Shown: positions 25,888 to 34,755, counted from the first letter of the stretch. The stretch: DNA of 64,000 bases from Methanobacterium_D oryzae (GCF_050433505.1 NZ_JBNPXC010000001.1:62001-126000); one strand, 5' to 3'. Numbers and translations: made by a program. The notes: generated by a model not told the origin, from the sequence alone.

Positions 25888-26175
25888 TTGAAAGATACTA
25901 TTATAAGAGAAGTTTACAGTGTTTTAGAGGATAGACGTGATAATCCAATTGATTCTTACACTTCCAAACTCATGAGCAATGATAAAAAGAGAGCTGAAGA
26001 TAAAATCCTTGAAAAAATAGGGGAAGAAGCTGCAGAAGTTATAATTGCCTCTAAAAATGATGAAAATCTGGTTGAAGAATCTGCTGATCTTATTTTCCAC
26101 ACATTACTACTTCTTGTGTATAAAAACATTAATATTGAAGACCTTTTTAGTGAATTTGAAAAAAGAAGGAAATAA
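25888..26175 (+). CDS. hisE: Phosphoribosyl-ATP pyrophosphatase
   Basis: Second step of histidine synthesis, hydrolysing phosphoribosyl-ATP. It is 95 residues long with the all-alpha MazG-like fold. The conserved signature is KILEKIGEEAAEVIIASK, followed by LVEESADLIFHTLLLL; the glutamates and aspartate bind Mg. The start is TTG 25888 behind TGGAGAG. Only ten bases separate its end from the convergent comE gene. Confidence 0.9.
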   Translation: MKDTIIREVYSVLEDRRDNPIDSYTSKLMSNDKKRAEDKILEKIGEEAAEVIIASKNDENLVEESADLIFHTLLLLVYKNINIEDLFSEFEKRRK

Positions 26176-26185
26176 CAAAAAATTA

Positions 26186-26728
26186 TTATTTTTTTACTTC
26201 ATTCATAAACCTTTCTTTTATCTCTTCTGGTTCCATATCAATTACAGGGACATCAGCATTACCTGGTTTAACTTTCATATGCACAAAAACAGGCCCTTTA
26301 GAATCTAAAACTTCTTTAAAGTTTATTTCTTCTTCAAGAACAAATGTGTTTCTAAATCCTACTGATTTTGCAATTTTGTGAAGATCTACTTTTGTTGTAT
26401 ATGTGCACTGTGAGCCTGTAGAACCATAACACTGGTTGTCAATTACAACGAATATTAAATTCTTAGGGTTCTGGCTAAAGATTGTTACCAGTGCCCCCAT
26501 ATTCATAAGGACAGATCCATCACCATCAAATACTACTACTTTTCGTTTTGTTGATAATGCAAGTCCCAGTCCAATTGATGATGCCATTCCCATTGAACCA
26601 AGCATGTAAAAGTGAGTAGGAGCATCTTTAACTGCATAAAGCTCTCTTGAAGGAAATCCTATATTGCAAATTACGAGTTCGTCATCCAGACTTTCTGCTA
26701 TCTTTTTTATGGCTTCAATTCGTTCCAT
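26186..26728 (-). CDS. comE: Sulfopyruvate decarboxylase beta subunit
   Basis: Decarboxylates sulfopyruvate to sulfoacetaldehyde in coenzyme M synthesis. This is the thiamine-diphosphate-binding half: 180 residues with the TPP motif VVFDGDGSVLMNMG (GDG then N) and VIDNQCYGSTGSQ. It is paired with comD, which lies 19 bases upstream on the same strand. The N-terminus (MERIEAIKKIAESLDDELVI) starts behind a GTGAT site. Confidence 0.9.
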   Translation of the reverse strand: MERIEAIKKIAESLDDELVICNIGFPSRELYAVKDAPTHFYMLGSMGMASSIGLGLALSTKRKVVVFDGDGSVLMNMGALVTIFSQNPKNLIFVVIDNQCYGSTGSQCTYTTKVDLHKIAKSVGFRNTFVLEEEINFKEVLDSKGPVFVHMKVKPGNADVPVIDMEPEEIKERFMNEVKK

Positions 26729-26747
26729 AATATCACTATTTTAAATG

Positions 26748-27242
26748 CTATTTCCAGAATGGAATCTCTAATAGTATTCCAATAGGTGCCTGTGCCGTTT
26801 CGGATAGTAGCCATGCCTCTGGAATAACTTCCAATGCTTCTTCAGGAGTTTTAGGGTTTATGTAAGCAATATTTAATGCATCTAAAACTAATGGTGTTGC
26901 TTTTCCCATAGGAACTTGTGCACCCATAAACTCGCCTTCAGTACCTCTGTGGCTCATTATCATTAATATTGGAATTTTATAAAGTTCGTAGAGTGATGCA
27001 AGTATATTTACTGAGTTTCCAAGTCCTGAATTCTGCATTAAAATTGCGGGTTTTTTTCCACCGAAATATGCTCCTGCACATATTCCAAATCCTTCTTCTT
27101 CCCTTGTTACAGGGACATGGATTATATCTTTATCACAGTCTACAAGTTCCATAACTTTTCCAAGATTTACACAAGGTAAACTTACTACAAAATCTATTTT
27201 TGCTTCTTTTAACGCTTTATAAACAGCTTCACTGCTATCCAT
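26748..27242 (-). CDS. comD: Sulfopyruvate decarboxylase alpha subunit
   Basis: Pyrimidine-domain half of the coenzyme M enzyme, about 164 residues. It has the TPP-enzyme N-domain pattern FVVSLPCVNLGKVMEL and PVTREEEGFGICAGAYFGG, with the conserved glutamate that activates TPP, then MIMSHRGTEGEFMGAQVPMG. ATG 27242 is preferred over one six codons upstream because AGGTG lies five bases before it. In many relatives comD and comE are fused; here they are separate adjacent genes. Confidence 0.9.
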   Translation of the reverse strand: MDSSEAVYKALKEAKIDFVVSLPCVNLGKVMELVDCDKDIIHVPVTREEEGFGICAGAYFGGKKPAILMQNSGLGNSVNILASLYELYKIPILMIMSHRGTEGEFMGAQVPMGKATPLVLDALNIAYINPKTPEEALEVIPEAWLLSETAQAPIGILLEIPFWK

Positions 27243-27324
27243 TAATACACCTATTAACAACTTATAATTAACATTGATTTTCTGTAAATTTAAAAATAAC
27301 TATAACTTTTATTGAATTAAAAAC

Positions 27325-27372
27325 TAGAAAATTAAGAAAAATAAAATAAAGGGATGTTATTTAGATAACATC
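27325..27372 (-). terminator. Terminator after purP
   Basis: GATGTTAT and ATAACATC (27353-27372) form a perfect eight-pair hairpin with a 4-nt loop. On the minus strand they are followed by CCCTTTATTTTATTTTTC. It lies 30 bases beyond the purP stop. Confidence 0.65.
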
Positions 27373-27401
27373 ATTGGTAATTTGTGTTATAGACAGCATT
27401 A

Positions 27402-28493
27402 TTATGTGATGATCTCTTCTAATCTGTCTTCTTTTATACCATTTTTGATTTCCATTGCCATTCTACGTCCCATGCTTAATGGTTCTCCGTGATAGAGGTA
27501 GCTGTAGGCTGATCCGTTCATGAAGGTGTTTGTTCCACCATCGGATCTTGCACTCATCTCAAATACAACTACTTCAAGGTCATCATTAACCAAGGTCTGC
27601 ATACAGAATGGACCGTTGAATCCTGGTTTTACTAATTCTTTAGCAGTTTCAGTAATCTTGTCTCCTATGTCAAATACTTGTGGGAGCAGTGATTCTCTCA
27701 TAACTACTGGGTGATTACCTGTTATAACGTATGAAGGGTCTGCACCTATATCCAGCTGATCTTTAGCAGGGACTCTAACTAAACCATCTATAGTGGATTC
27801 ATATCTACTGTCAATTCCCATGAGTTCTACTTCATCTTTTAACCCTGAGAAGAAGTAATGAATACAATAATTACATCCTAATACATATTCTTCAATATGT
27901 GCTTCCTTTATGTCTTCCTCTTCAATCCAATTTCGTTTGAGCATTGCATCAATTTTCTCATTAAACTCGTCAGTTGAGTTAGCAACGAAGTATCCTCTTC
28001 CTCCCCTTGCTCCAGGGAACTTAACCATAACTGTGCTATCAATCTCGTTTGGATTGTTTATCTTTTTTGGAATTCGAATTCCAGACTCTGTCATCAATTT
28101 CCTTTCTAAGTCTCTTTCTGCTTCCCATCTTAGAATATCCCTATTACCAAACATTGGCACATTAAAAATGGTTTCAATATTATCTAATCCAGCATAGGCT
28201 ACAAATGATCCATGTGGAAATACTATACTGTTCATATCTACTAATTGTTGCTGGACATCATCATTAACAATATCACTAAACTTATCAACCATAATATATT
28301 CATCAACAACATTGAATCTTTTATAAGGAACTTCACGTCCTTCTTCACATACTATTGCAGTCTTAAATCCTTCTGCTTTTGCTCCATGAAACATATGCAA
28401 CGATGAATGACTTCCTAAAGTTGCAATAGTAATATCTTCCTTGTCATACCCATCCAAAATATCAAGAATTCCTTGCCTATTTATTTTGCTCAT
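27402..28493 (-). CDS. purP: Formate-dependent 5-formaminoimidazole-4-carboxamide ribonucleotide synthetase
   Basis: Archaeal purine enzyme that uses formate and ATP to formylate AICAR to FAICAR. It is 363 residues long. The PurP N-domain opens ITIATLGSHSSLHMFHGAKAEG, and the ATP-grasp part includes VMVKFPGARGGRGYFVA and HIEEYVLGCNYCIHYF. The C-terminal MSARSDGGTNTFMNGSAY and YLYHGEPLSMGRRMA follow. AGGAGG precedes ATG. It links purine synthesis to the formate pool handled by the block beginning 0.5 kb away. Confidence 0.95.
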   Translation of the reverse strand: MSKINRQGILDILDGYDKEDITIATLGSHSSLHMFHGAKAEGFKTAIVCEEGREVPYKRFNVVDEYIMVDKFSDIVNDDVQQQLVDMNSIVFPHGSFVAYAGLDNIETIFNVPMFGNRDILRWEAERDLERKLMTESGIRIPKKINNPNEIDSTVMVKFPGARGGRGYFVANSTDEFNEKIDAMLKRNWIEEEDIKEAHIEEYVLGCNYCIHYFFSGLKDEVELMGIDSRYESTIDGLVRVPAKDQLDIGADPSYVITGNHPVVMRESLLPQVFDIGDKITETAKELVKPGFNGPFCMQTLVNDDLEVVVFEMSARSDGGTNTFMNGSAYSYLYHGEPLSMGRRMAMEIKNGIKEDRLEEIIT

Positions 28494-28839
28494 TTATTGA
28501 ATCCCTCCTAATGTCAACAAACATGTCTAGATAAATAAAGATGTTTCTTTTCTAATAATTATCTTTTTCGTCTTGTTATTTTGTATGAGTTGTAAACTCT
28601 TTAATAATAATATAATAACAATAATAACATTGAACATAAAAAATCAGATGCAAATTCATAGAAAATTAACCAGATAAAACTTTTTATTAAATATAGACTA
28701 TTATCTAAACTCTTTCATATCTCCTTTAAAAATTAAAAATTTTTATATATTATCAATTTTGTATTATTTTTAAGTCAATCCAAAAAAAAAGAAATTATGT
28801 TTAAATATATGGAAAAACAATTTATTTTTTAATAAAAAA
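28494..28839. other. AT-rich intergenic region upstream of purP
   Basis: About 350 bases, very AT-rich. The end nearest 28494 holds the purP ribosome site and presumably its promoter. I see no gene or clear repeat until the inverted repeat that begins at 28840. Confidence 0.5.
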
Positions 28840-28977
28840 ATATGCTCATTCGGGTGTAGTTTGATATTAATTACTTGAATGCTAATTAAATTTTTGGCTG
28901 AGGATAATTAGATTTAAACTCAAGTTTTTAAATCCACCACAATTAATGCAAATATTTGCATTACGGAATGAGCATAT
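28840..28977 (-). repeat. 138-bp element with 12-bp terminal inverted repeats, downstream of cab
   Basis: ATATGCTCATTC (28840-28851) and GAATGAGCATAT (28966-28977) are perfect inverted repeats. Inside lies a perfect 20-bp palindrome (28944-28963) centred on GCAAATATTTGC. Read on the minus strand, the element begins just after the cab stop and its far arm runs into TTTTTTTATT, as a large structured terminator would. A small non-autonomous mobile element is the alternative. Confidence 0.6.
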
Positions 28978-28981
28978 GAAA

Positions 28982-29509
28982 TTATTTATCTTCGACTAAA
29001 ACTTTTATTTTACCATCATAAAGGTCTATTATAAGGCCGTGTACAGGAACATCGTCAGGAATAAATGGTGACCCTTTTATTTTCTCCACCACATTCAATA
29101 CATTTTCCTCTTCACTATCAATTGCCCCTACCCATTCTTTAATGTCTACATCTTTTAGGGTTTCTTCATCTATACCTCGTGCTTTCATGGCATCTGTGAG
29201 TCTTTCGGGATCTACATTTGCCATTCCACAGTCGTAATGTCCAACCACCATGACTTCTTCAGCACCGAGTGCATATATGGCTGCTGCAACAGATCTTATG
29301 ACATCTCTGTCTACTGCAGCATTACCTGCATTTTTTATTATTTTAGCGTCTCCTCTTTCAATTCCCATTGCGGGTTCTAAAAATCCAGTGAGACGGGTAT
29401 CCATACATGTTACGATAGCTAATTTTTTCTGAGGCATGTGACTCATTTTTTTAGGTTCATATTCTTTAACAAAATTTTCATTAGCCTTTAATACTTCATC
29501 AAGCATCAT
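28982..29509 (-). CDS. cab: Beta-class carbonic anhydrase (Cab type)
   Basis: Interconverts CO2 and bicarbonate. It is 175 residues long and close to the Methanothermobacter Cab in length and motifs. Zinc ligands are C35 in VTCMDTRL, with the D37/R39 dyad, and H91 and C94 in GHYDCGM. It lies downstream of the formate genes on the same strand and is flanked on both sides by long-spaced inverted repeats. Supplying bicarbonate or removing CO2 near formate dehydrogenase is an inference from position. Confidence 0.92.
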   Translation of the reverse strand: MMLDEVLKANENFVKEYEPKKMSHMPQKKLAIVTCMDTRLTGFLEPAMGIERGDAKIIKNAGNAAVDRDVIRSVAAAIYALGAEEVMVVGHYDCGMANVDPERLTDAMKARGIDEETLKDVDIKEWVGAIDSEEENVLNVVEKIKGSPFIPDDVPVHGLIIDLYDGKIKVLVEDK

Positions 29510-29532
29510 TTTTATCGCCTAAAATATTTAAT

Positions 29533-29658
29533 AGTAAACCACAATTTGTAAAATGGTATTTTCCGTAATCATTACAAGAGGTGATGGGACAATACTCTTT
29601 TTTTTACATTATAAGAGTTAAGTATTCTCACTTTCTACCCTACTAATTGTGGTTTACT
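29533..29658. repeat. 126-bp element with 14-bp terminal inverted repeats, upstream of cab
   Basis: AGTAAACCACAATT (29533-29546) and AATTGTGGTTTACT (29645-29658) are perfect inverted repeats. Nested inside is a second imperfect dyad, AATACTCTT with AAGAGTTAAGTATT. Between the fdhB copy and cab this could be the fdhB terminator, a structured cab leader, or a small inserted element. Confidence 0.6.
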
Positions 29659-29710
29659 GAATTTTTGTATTTACTGCATCTAGACATGTGGTTGTTCAAA
29701 TTAAAGGATA

Positions 29711-30910
29711 TTATTCCTCACTTGGCTCTTTATCTATTATAGAGAGAGGAGGTTTTTGTTCCATGTCATATCCTGGTTTGTATTTAAAGGTTTCTTGCAA
29801 TTGGACATTTATCTTATGGAAGATTTTTGCAAGTGGAATCTCAGCAGGACACACTTCCTCACACTGTCCACAGTTTGTACAGGAATCTACCATATGAAGC
29901 ATTCTTACAAAGTGGAACATTGGTGATGGTGGAAGTTCTCCTTTTCCTACCCATTCATTAGATTCTGACTCAATAGAACATTTTACACAGAAACAAAGCG
30001 GACATGCTTCTCTGCAGCCATAACATTTTATACATTTGTCAAATTCATCCATGTACTGGTCAAGGGAAAGTAGTTCACCACTTTCTTCTCCGAAATTCCG
30101 GTCTTGCCATTTGTTTGCTAGATTTACCATTGCTTTATCAATATTTGCACGTATCTCAATACCTTTTGGTACTGGATCCTGTACCTTTAAAGCTCCAGCT
30201 TTTATGGCTTTTTCCAGGATTTCTGCGCCTTTTTCTGAGAATACTTCAACAAAGGTTGCTTTACCAGCAAGAGGACCTATAACACCCCAATTACCCATAG
30301 CAAGGTCTGACATTACAGGTATGTTATTTTCACATCTTCTGCAGTTTGTCCTACGACCGAATCCTTCATCTTCCAGTTCATCTATGCTTATTTCTTTTTC
30401 ACCGTCTTCGGTTTCTATAATTAAATTTCCTTTGGCGATCTCTTCTTTTACCACAGCATCAGGGTCGATTTCATAGAATTTTTCTATCATTTCACGAGCC
30501 TGAACAGGAGGTAAAGTTCCGCCACAGTTAACTCCAATCATTACAACATTGTCTCTTTCTATCTGCTCTCTTTTCATGAGCTCTACAATAGTCATTGCGT
30601 CGCAAGGCTTGGTTGTAACCGCTATTTTCATGTCTTTTGCACCATTGAGGTACTTATTAAGTGTTTTGGCGATGTTCAGTGTACCGCAGTGTAAAGAACC
30701 CGCTGACTCTATAACTTTTTCTGGATCGGTTATTAAAGTTGGTACAGCATCGTAAAGGTCTGCACCTTTTGTAACTGCTAATACTGCATCTACAATACCT
30801 TCTTCAAGTAAGAATTTCATTACAGATGTTACTGCTCCACCACATTCTCCGTTTTCAGCTATTTCATCATTCGGAGACCATGCATAGTACATATCGTTTA
30901 CTTTAACCAT
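29711..30910 (-). CDS. fdhB: F420-dependent formate dehydrogenase beta subunit, copy next to mvhD
   Basis: The F420-reducing subunit, 399 residues. The FrhB/FdhB fold fills about 1-280 (GECGGAVTSVMKFLLEEG, then the CGTLN and VGVNCGG-type cysteine motifs). Two [4Fe-4S] segments follow near the C-terminus (CIKCYGCREACPLCFCVKC and CTNCGQCEEVCP). It lies five bases after mvhD, so the pair is one unit. It is a paralogue of the fdhB at 31448, with stretches of identical DNA. Carrying electrons between F420 or FdhA and MvhD/Hdr is inferred. Confidence 0.9.
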   Translation of the reverse strand: MVKVNDMYYAWSPNDEIAENGECGGAVTSVMKFLLEEGIVDAVLAVTKGADLYDAVPTLITDPEKVIESAGSLHCGTLNIAKTLNKYLNGAKDMKIAVTTKPCDAMTIVELMKREQIERDNVVMIGVNCGGTLPPVQAREMIEKFYEIDPDAVVKEEIAKGNLIIETEDGEKEISIDELEDEGFGRRTNCRRCENNIPVMSDLAMGNWGVIGPLAGKATFVEVFSEKGAEILEKAIKAGALKVQDPVPKGIEIRANIDKAMVNLANKWQDRNFGEESGELLSLDQYMDEFDKCIKCYGCREACPLCFCVKCSIESESNEWVGKGELPPSPMFHFVRMLHMVDSCTNCGQCEEVCPAEIPLAKIFHKINVQLQETFKYKPGYDMEQKPPLSIIDKEPSEE

Positions 30911-30915
30911 TTAAA

Positions 30916-31341
30916 TCACCCGATCTCCGCCTTATTTTTTCTCCAAGAGAAAGGACCGAGTTCTTTTACTTGATCACTTACCATTCTCATTGCATTGGCA
31001 AATTTTTCTCCTTCTGAGGCAGATATCCAATCCAGATAGAATCTTCCTTCTTCAATACCAATGGTATCTAAAACTGTTTTTAGAGCTTTTATTCTACGAT
31101 CACAGGCAAAATTTCCCCTATCGTAGTGACAATCTCCAAAGTGGCATCCAGCAACCATTACTCCATCTGCCCCTTCATCAAATGCCTTTAAGACAAAGAG
31201 AGGGTTTATTCTTCCTGAACACATTACTCTGATTATACGTACGTTTGGAGGATATTGCATTCTTGCAGTACCTGCTGTATCTGCTCCACCGTAGGAACAC
31301 CAGTTACAACAAAAAACCAGTATTTTCGGTTCCCATCCCAT
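30916..31341 (-). CDS. mvhD: MvhD/VhuD-type [2Fe-2S] electron-transfer subunit
   Basis: A small iron-sulfur protein of 141 residues that in methanogens couples hydrogenase or formate dehydrogenase to heterodisulfide reductase HdrABC for flavin-based electron bifurcation. Family motifs are complete: VFCCNWCSYGGADTAG, RVMCSGRINP and GCHFGDCHYDRGN. No hydrogenase genes accompany it here. It stands between two fdhB copies, directly upstream of one of them, which points to formate rather than hydrogen as electron source. Confidence 0.93.
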   Translation of the reverse strand: MGWEPKILVFCCNWCSYGGADTAGTARMQYPPNVRIIRVMCSGRINPLFVLKAFDEGADGVMVAGCHFGDCHYDRGNFACDRRIKALKTVLDTIGIEEGRFYLDWISASEGEKFANAMRMVSDQVKELGPFSWRKNKAEIG

Positions 31342-31391
31342 AATTATCTTCTCCGTGTATTTTTTTATCGTATTTTTTTTTAATTAGATTA

Positions 31392-31447
31392 AAACATGGA
31401 AATATAATGAGTGAGGAAATCCTCACCCTATTTTAATATTTCATGTT
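31392..31447 (-). terminator. Intercistronic stem-loop between fdhAB and mvhD
   Basis: A two-tier hairpin abuts the fdhB stop. The inner perfect stem is GTGAGG-AAAT-CCTCAC (31411-31426). The outer arms are AAACATGgAAATAT and ATATTtCATGTTT. There is no long T-run, so partial termination or RNA processing is as likely as a full stop. It separates fdhAB from mvhD-fdhB. Confidence 0.55.
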
Positions 31448-32641
31448 TTATTTGCCAGGCATTGGGAAGTAAGAAAGAGGTGGTAATTTTTCATCTGTTC
31501 CTCTTACATATCCATATGTTTCCTGTAATTTGGAATTGATTTCGTGTGCAATTTTTGCAAGCGGAATCTCTGCTGGACATACTTCCTCACATTGACCACA
31601 ATTTGTACATGAATCAGCCATATGGACTAATCTTTCCAGATGGAACATTGGAGATGGTGGAAGTTCACCTTTAGCTACCCATTCAGGGCCATTCGCTTCC
31701 AATGTACATTCAGCACAGTAACAAATCGGACAAGCTTCTCTACAGCCAAAGCACTTTATACATTTATCGAGTTCGTTCTGGTATTGTGCTACAATAGAAA
31801 GGAGGTCTCCACCATTTTCACTGAAATCCTTACCTTGCCATTTTTTAGCTAATCTTACCATAGCTCCATCGATAGTTTCACGTATTTCAACACCTTTTGG
31901 TATAGGGTCTTGTACTGTTAATGCCCCTGCTTCTATGGCTTTTTCCAGGATTTCTGCGCCTTTTTCTGAGAATACTTCAACAAAGGTTGCTTTACCAGCA
32001 AGAGGACCTATAACACCCCAATTACCAAGAGCTAAATCAGCCATCTTAGGGATATTAGTTTCACATCTTCTACAATTAGATCTTCGACCATATCCTTCAT
32101 CTTCCAGTTCATCAACACTTATTTCTTTTTCCTCGTCAGCTGTTTCAATGATTAAATTACCTTTGGCAATTTCTTCCTTAACAACATCTTCTGGATCAAG
32201 TTTGTAGACTTTCTCTATCATTTCAATGGTCTGAACAGGAGGTAAAGTTCCACCACAGTTAAGTCCAACCATTACAACATTATCTTCATTGATTTTTTCC
32301 CTTTTCATTAGTTCCCTAATTGTCATTGCATCGCAAGGTTTGGTTGTAACAGCTATCTTAATGTCTTGTGCGCCATCAAGATACCTTCCAACAACTTTTG
32401 CCATGTTTAATGTTCCGCAGTGTAGAGAACCTGCAGATTCTATGATCTTTTCTGGGTCAGTTATTAGTGTTGGTACAGCGTCGTAAAGGTCTGCACCTTT
32501 TGTAACTGCTAATACTGCATCTACAATACCTTCTTCAAGTAGAAACTTAAGAACTGCAGTTACGGCTCCGCCGCATTCTCCACTTTCTGCTATTTCTTCG
32601 TTTGAAGATAATGCATAATACTTATCGTTTACTTGGACCAT
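31448..32641 (-). CDS. fdhB: F420-dependent formate dehydrogenase beta subunit, copy next to fdhA
   Basis: 397 residues with the same domain order as the other copy: an FrhB-like F420/FAD/Fe-S domain, then CIKCFGCREACPICYCAEC and CTNCGQCEEVCP at the C-terminus. It starts eight bases after fdhA ends, so FdhA and this FdhB form the standard heterodimer that oxidises formate with F420. Differences from the second copy concentrate near both ends of the protein. A hairpin follows its stop. Confidence 0.93.
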   Translation of the reverse strand: MVQVNDKYYALSSNEEIAESGECGGAVTAVLKFLLEEGIVDAVLAVTKGADLYDAVPTLITDPEKIIESAGSLHCGTLNMAKVVGRYLDGAQDIKIAVTTKPCDAMTIRELMKREKINEDNVVMVGLNCGGTLPPVQTIEMIEKVYKLDPEDVVKEEIAKGNLIIETADEEKEISVDELEDEGYGRRSNCRRCETNIPKMADLALGNWGVIGPLAGKATFVEVFSEKGAEILEKAIEAGALTVQDPIPKGVEIRETIDGAMVRLAKKWQGKDFSENGGDLLSIVAQYQNELDKCIKCFGCREACPICYCAECTLEANGPEWVAKGELPPSPMFHLERLVHMADSCTNCGQCEEVCPAEIPLAKIAHEINSKLQETYGYVRGTDEKLPPLSYFPMPGK

Positions 32642-32649
32642 AGGATCAC

Positions 32650-34755
32650 CTACTTTCCTATATCGTAAGCTTTTTTAGGTGCTGTTTCTGCCATTGCTGC
32701 TGTAGGGTCTAATTTTGTAACACTTGCTGCAGATACTTTGAATTCTGGCATTTTAGCTGCAGGATCTAATGCAAAACTCTGGGTCAAAGTATTGGCCGCA
32801 CATTCTACAAAGTGGAATGGTATAAATATTATTCCTTTCATAATGTCAGGAGTAACTTTTGCTTTAATTGCAACTTCTCCACGGCGTGTTTTAACATTTA
32901 CAGTTTCTTTATTTTTTATACCGAGTTCAGCAGCATCTTCTGTGTTAATTTCAACAAAACCGGTTGGTACTTCATTGGCCAATGTCTCTGATCTTCTGGT
33001 CATACTACCAGTGTGCCAGTGGAATAACATACGTCCAGTGGTGAGTGTAAATGGATATTCTTCATCTGGAAGTTCAGCAGCTGGTATAAATTCAATTGGC
33101 ATAAGTACTCCAAGACCGTCTGCAGTTGCAAATTGTTCTGCCCAAAGTATAGGAGTTCCAGGGTGTTCTTCATCTGGGCATGGCCAGTGTAGTGCTTCTG
33201 GTTTTTCCAGTCTTTCTTTGTTCATACCTGCATATTGAGGAGTAACTGTCCTTACTTCTTCAAATACTTCTTGAGGTGACTCAAAGTTGAATAGATCGGA
33301 GCCCATTTTCTTTGCAACATCACAAAGTATAGCCCAATCAGGTCTTGCTTCACCTACTGGATCAACTGCTTTCCTTATGTACTGCACACGTCTTTCTGTG
33401 CTGGTGAATGTTCCGTCTTTTTCAGCCCATGAAGCTCCAGGAAGTACTACATCTGCTAATTCAGCTGTTTCAGTTAAGAAAATATCCTGTACAACTAAAA
33501 AGTCCAAGTTTTCAAGTCCTTCTTTAACGTGCTGAAGATCAGGGTCTGAGAGCATTGGGTTTTCACCCATTATGTACATTCCTTTAATGTCGCCAGCGTG
33601 TGCTGCGTTCATCATTTCAACTACAGTAAGACCTGGTTTGCATCCTAAATCACTGCATCCCCATGCACATGTCATTTTTTCAGCCATTTCTTCTTCTATG
33701 ACTTTTTGATATCCTGGGTAAACAACTGGAAGTGCTCCCATGTCACATGCACCTTGAACGTTGTTTTGACCTCTTAATGGGTTAACTCCAGTTCCTGGCC
33801 TTCCAATGTTACCTGTAATCATTGCAAGGTTAGATGTTGACATAACGTTGTCTGTACCTGTGTGGTGTTGAGTTATACCCATGGAATAGATAATACCTGC
33901 ATTATCTGCTTTTGCATACATTCTTGCAGCTTCTTTAATTAGTTCTGCAGGAGCTTCAGTTATTTCTGCTACTTTTTCTGGTGGGTAGTTTTTGACAACT
34001 TCTTTCAGTTCTTCAAAGTTCTTTGTTCTTTTTTCTATGAACTCTTTGTCTTCAAGCCCTTCTGAAATTATCACATTCATCATGGCATTCATTAATGCCA
34101 CATCAGTTCCAGATTTAAATGGAATATATAAATCAGCTTTCTTTGCAGAAGGAGTAAATCTTGGATCTGCAACTATTAGTTTTGCTCCATTAGCTTTTGC
34201 TTTTAAGACTCTTCTCCACATTAGAGGGTGCTGTTCTAAGGTGTTAGATCCTATTATGAATATAACATCAGAGAATTGTATACTCTTAAGGTGGTTGGTC
34301 ATAGCTCCTGAACCAAATGTCTGGGCAAGTCCTGCAACTGTAGGACCGTGGCAGAGTCTTGCACAGTGGTCTATGTTGTGTGTTCCGATTACAGTTCGCA
34401 CGAGTTTCTGCATTAAGTAGTTTTCCTCATTTGTACATCTTGCTGATGAGAGGAATGCAAGAGATTCTGGATCTACGCCTTTTATTTCGTTTAGTTTGGA
34501 TGCTACTAAATCTAAAGCTTCATCCCATGTTGCTTCCTTAAATTCACCATTTTGTTTAATTAAAGGTGTTGTTAATCTATCTTCTCTGTGAACGAATTCG
34601 TATGAAAAGTTACCTTTTGGGCATAATTTTCCTTCGTTTACAGGGTTTCTTTTCCACGGTTCGACACCTGCAAGTTTCCCATCTACACTTACTAAGTTAA
34701 AACCGCATCCACATCCACAGTAGGGACATGTTGTTGGAGTATATTGAATGTTCAT
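32650..34755 (-). CDS. fdhA: Formate dehydrogenase alpha subunit (Mo/W-bis-MGD, Cys type)
   Basis: Catalytic subunit oxidising formate to CO2, 701 residues. The N-terminal [4Fe-4S] ligands are C10-x2-C13-x3-C17-x27-C45. The metal ligand lies in CARLCHGPTV, where C135 followed by H136 occupies the position of selenocysteine in Sec enzymes, so this is a cysteine form. Cofactor-binding signatures NNVQGACDMG and MGENPM are present, and a C-terminal MopB domain begins near residue 560 (TTGRMLFHWHTGSMTRRS). It leads the fdhA-fdhB unit with its own promoter. Confidence 0.96.
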   Translation of the reverse strand: MNIQYTPTTCPYCGCGCGFNLVSVDGKLAGVEPWKRNPVNEGKLCPKGNFSYEFVHREDRLTTPLIKQNGEFKEATWDEALDLVASKLNEIKGVDPESLAFLSSARCTNEENYLMQKLVRTVIGTHNIDHCARLCHGPTVAGLAQTFGSGAMTNHLKSIQFSDVIFIIGSNTLEQHPLMWRRVLKAKANGAKLIVADPRFTPSAKKADLYIPFKSGTDVALMNAMMNVIISEGLEDKEFIEKRTKNFEELKEVVKNYPPEKVAEITEAPAELIKEAARMYAKADNAGIIYSMGITQHHTGTDNVMSTSNLAMITGNIGRPGTGVNPLRGQNNVQGACDMGALPVVYPGYQKVIEEEMAEKMTCAWGCSDLGCKPGLTVVEMMNAAHAGDIKGMYIMGENPMLSDPDLQHVKEGLENLDFLVVQDIFLTETAELADVVLPGASWAEKDGTFTSTERRVQYIRKAVDPVGEARPDWAILCDVAKKMGSDLFNFESPQEVFEEVRTVTPQYAGMNKERLEKPEALHWPCPDEEHPGTPILWAEQFATADGLGVLMPIEFIPAAELPDEEYPFTLTTGRMLFHWHTGSMTRRSETLANEVPTGFVEINTEDAAELGIKNKETVNVKTRRGEVAIKAKVTPDIMKGIIFIPFHFVECAANTLTQSFALDPAAKMPEFKVSAASVTKLDPTAAMAETAPKKAYDIGK

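Noticed and set aside
32650..34755. Possible selenocysteine in FdhA
   Set aside because: The metal-ligand position reads TGC (cysteine 135 in CARLCHGP); there is no in-frame TGA, and no need for a selenocysteine element.
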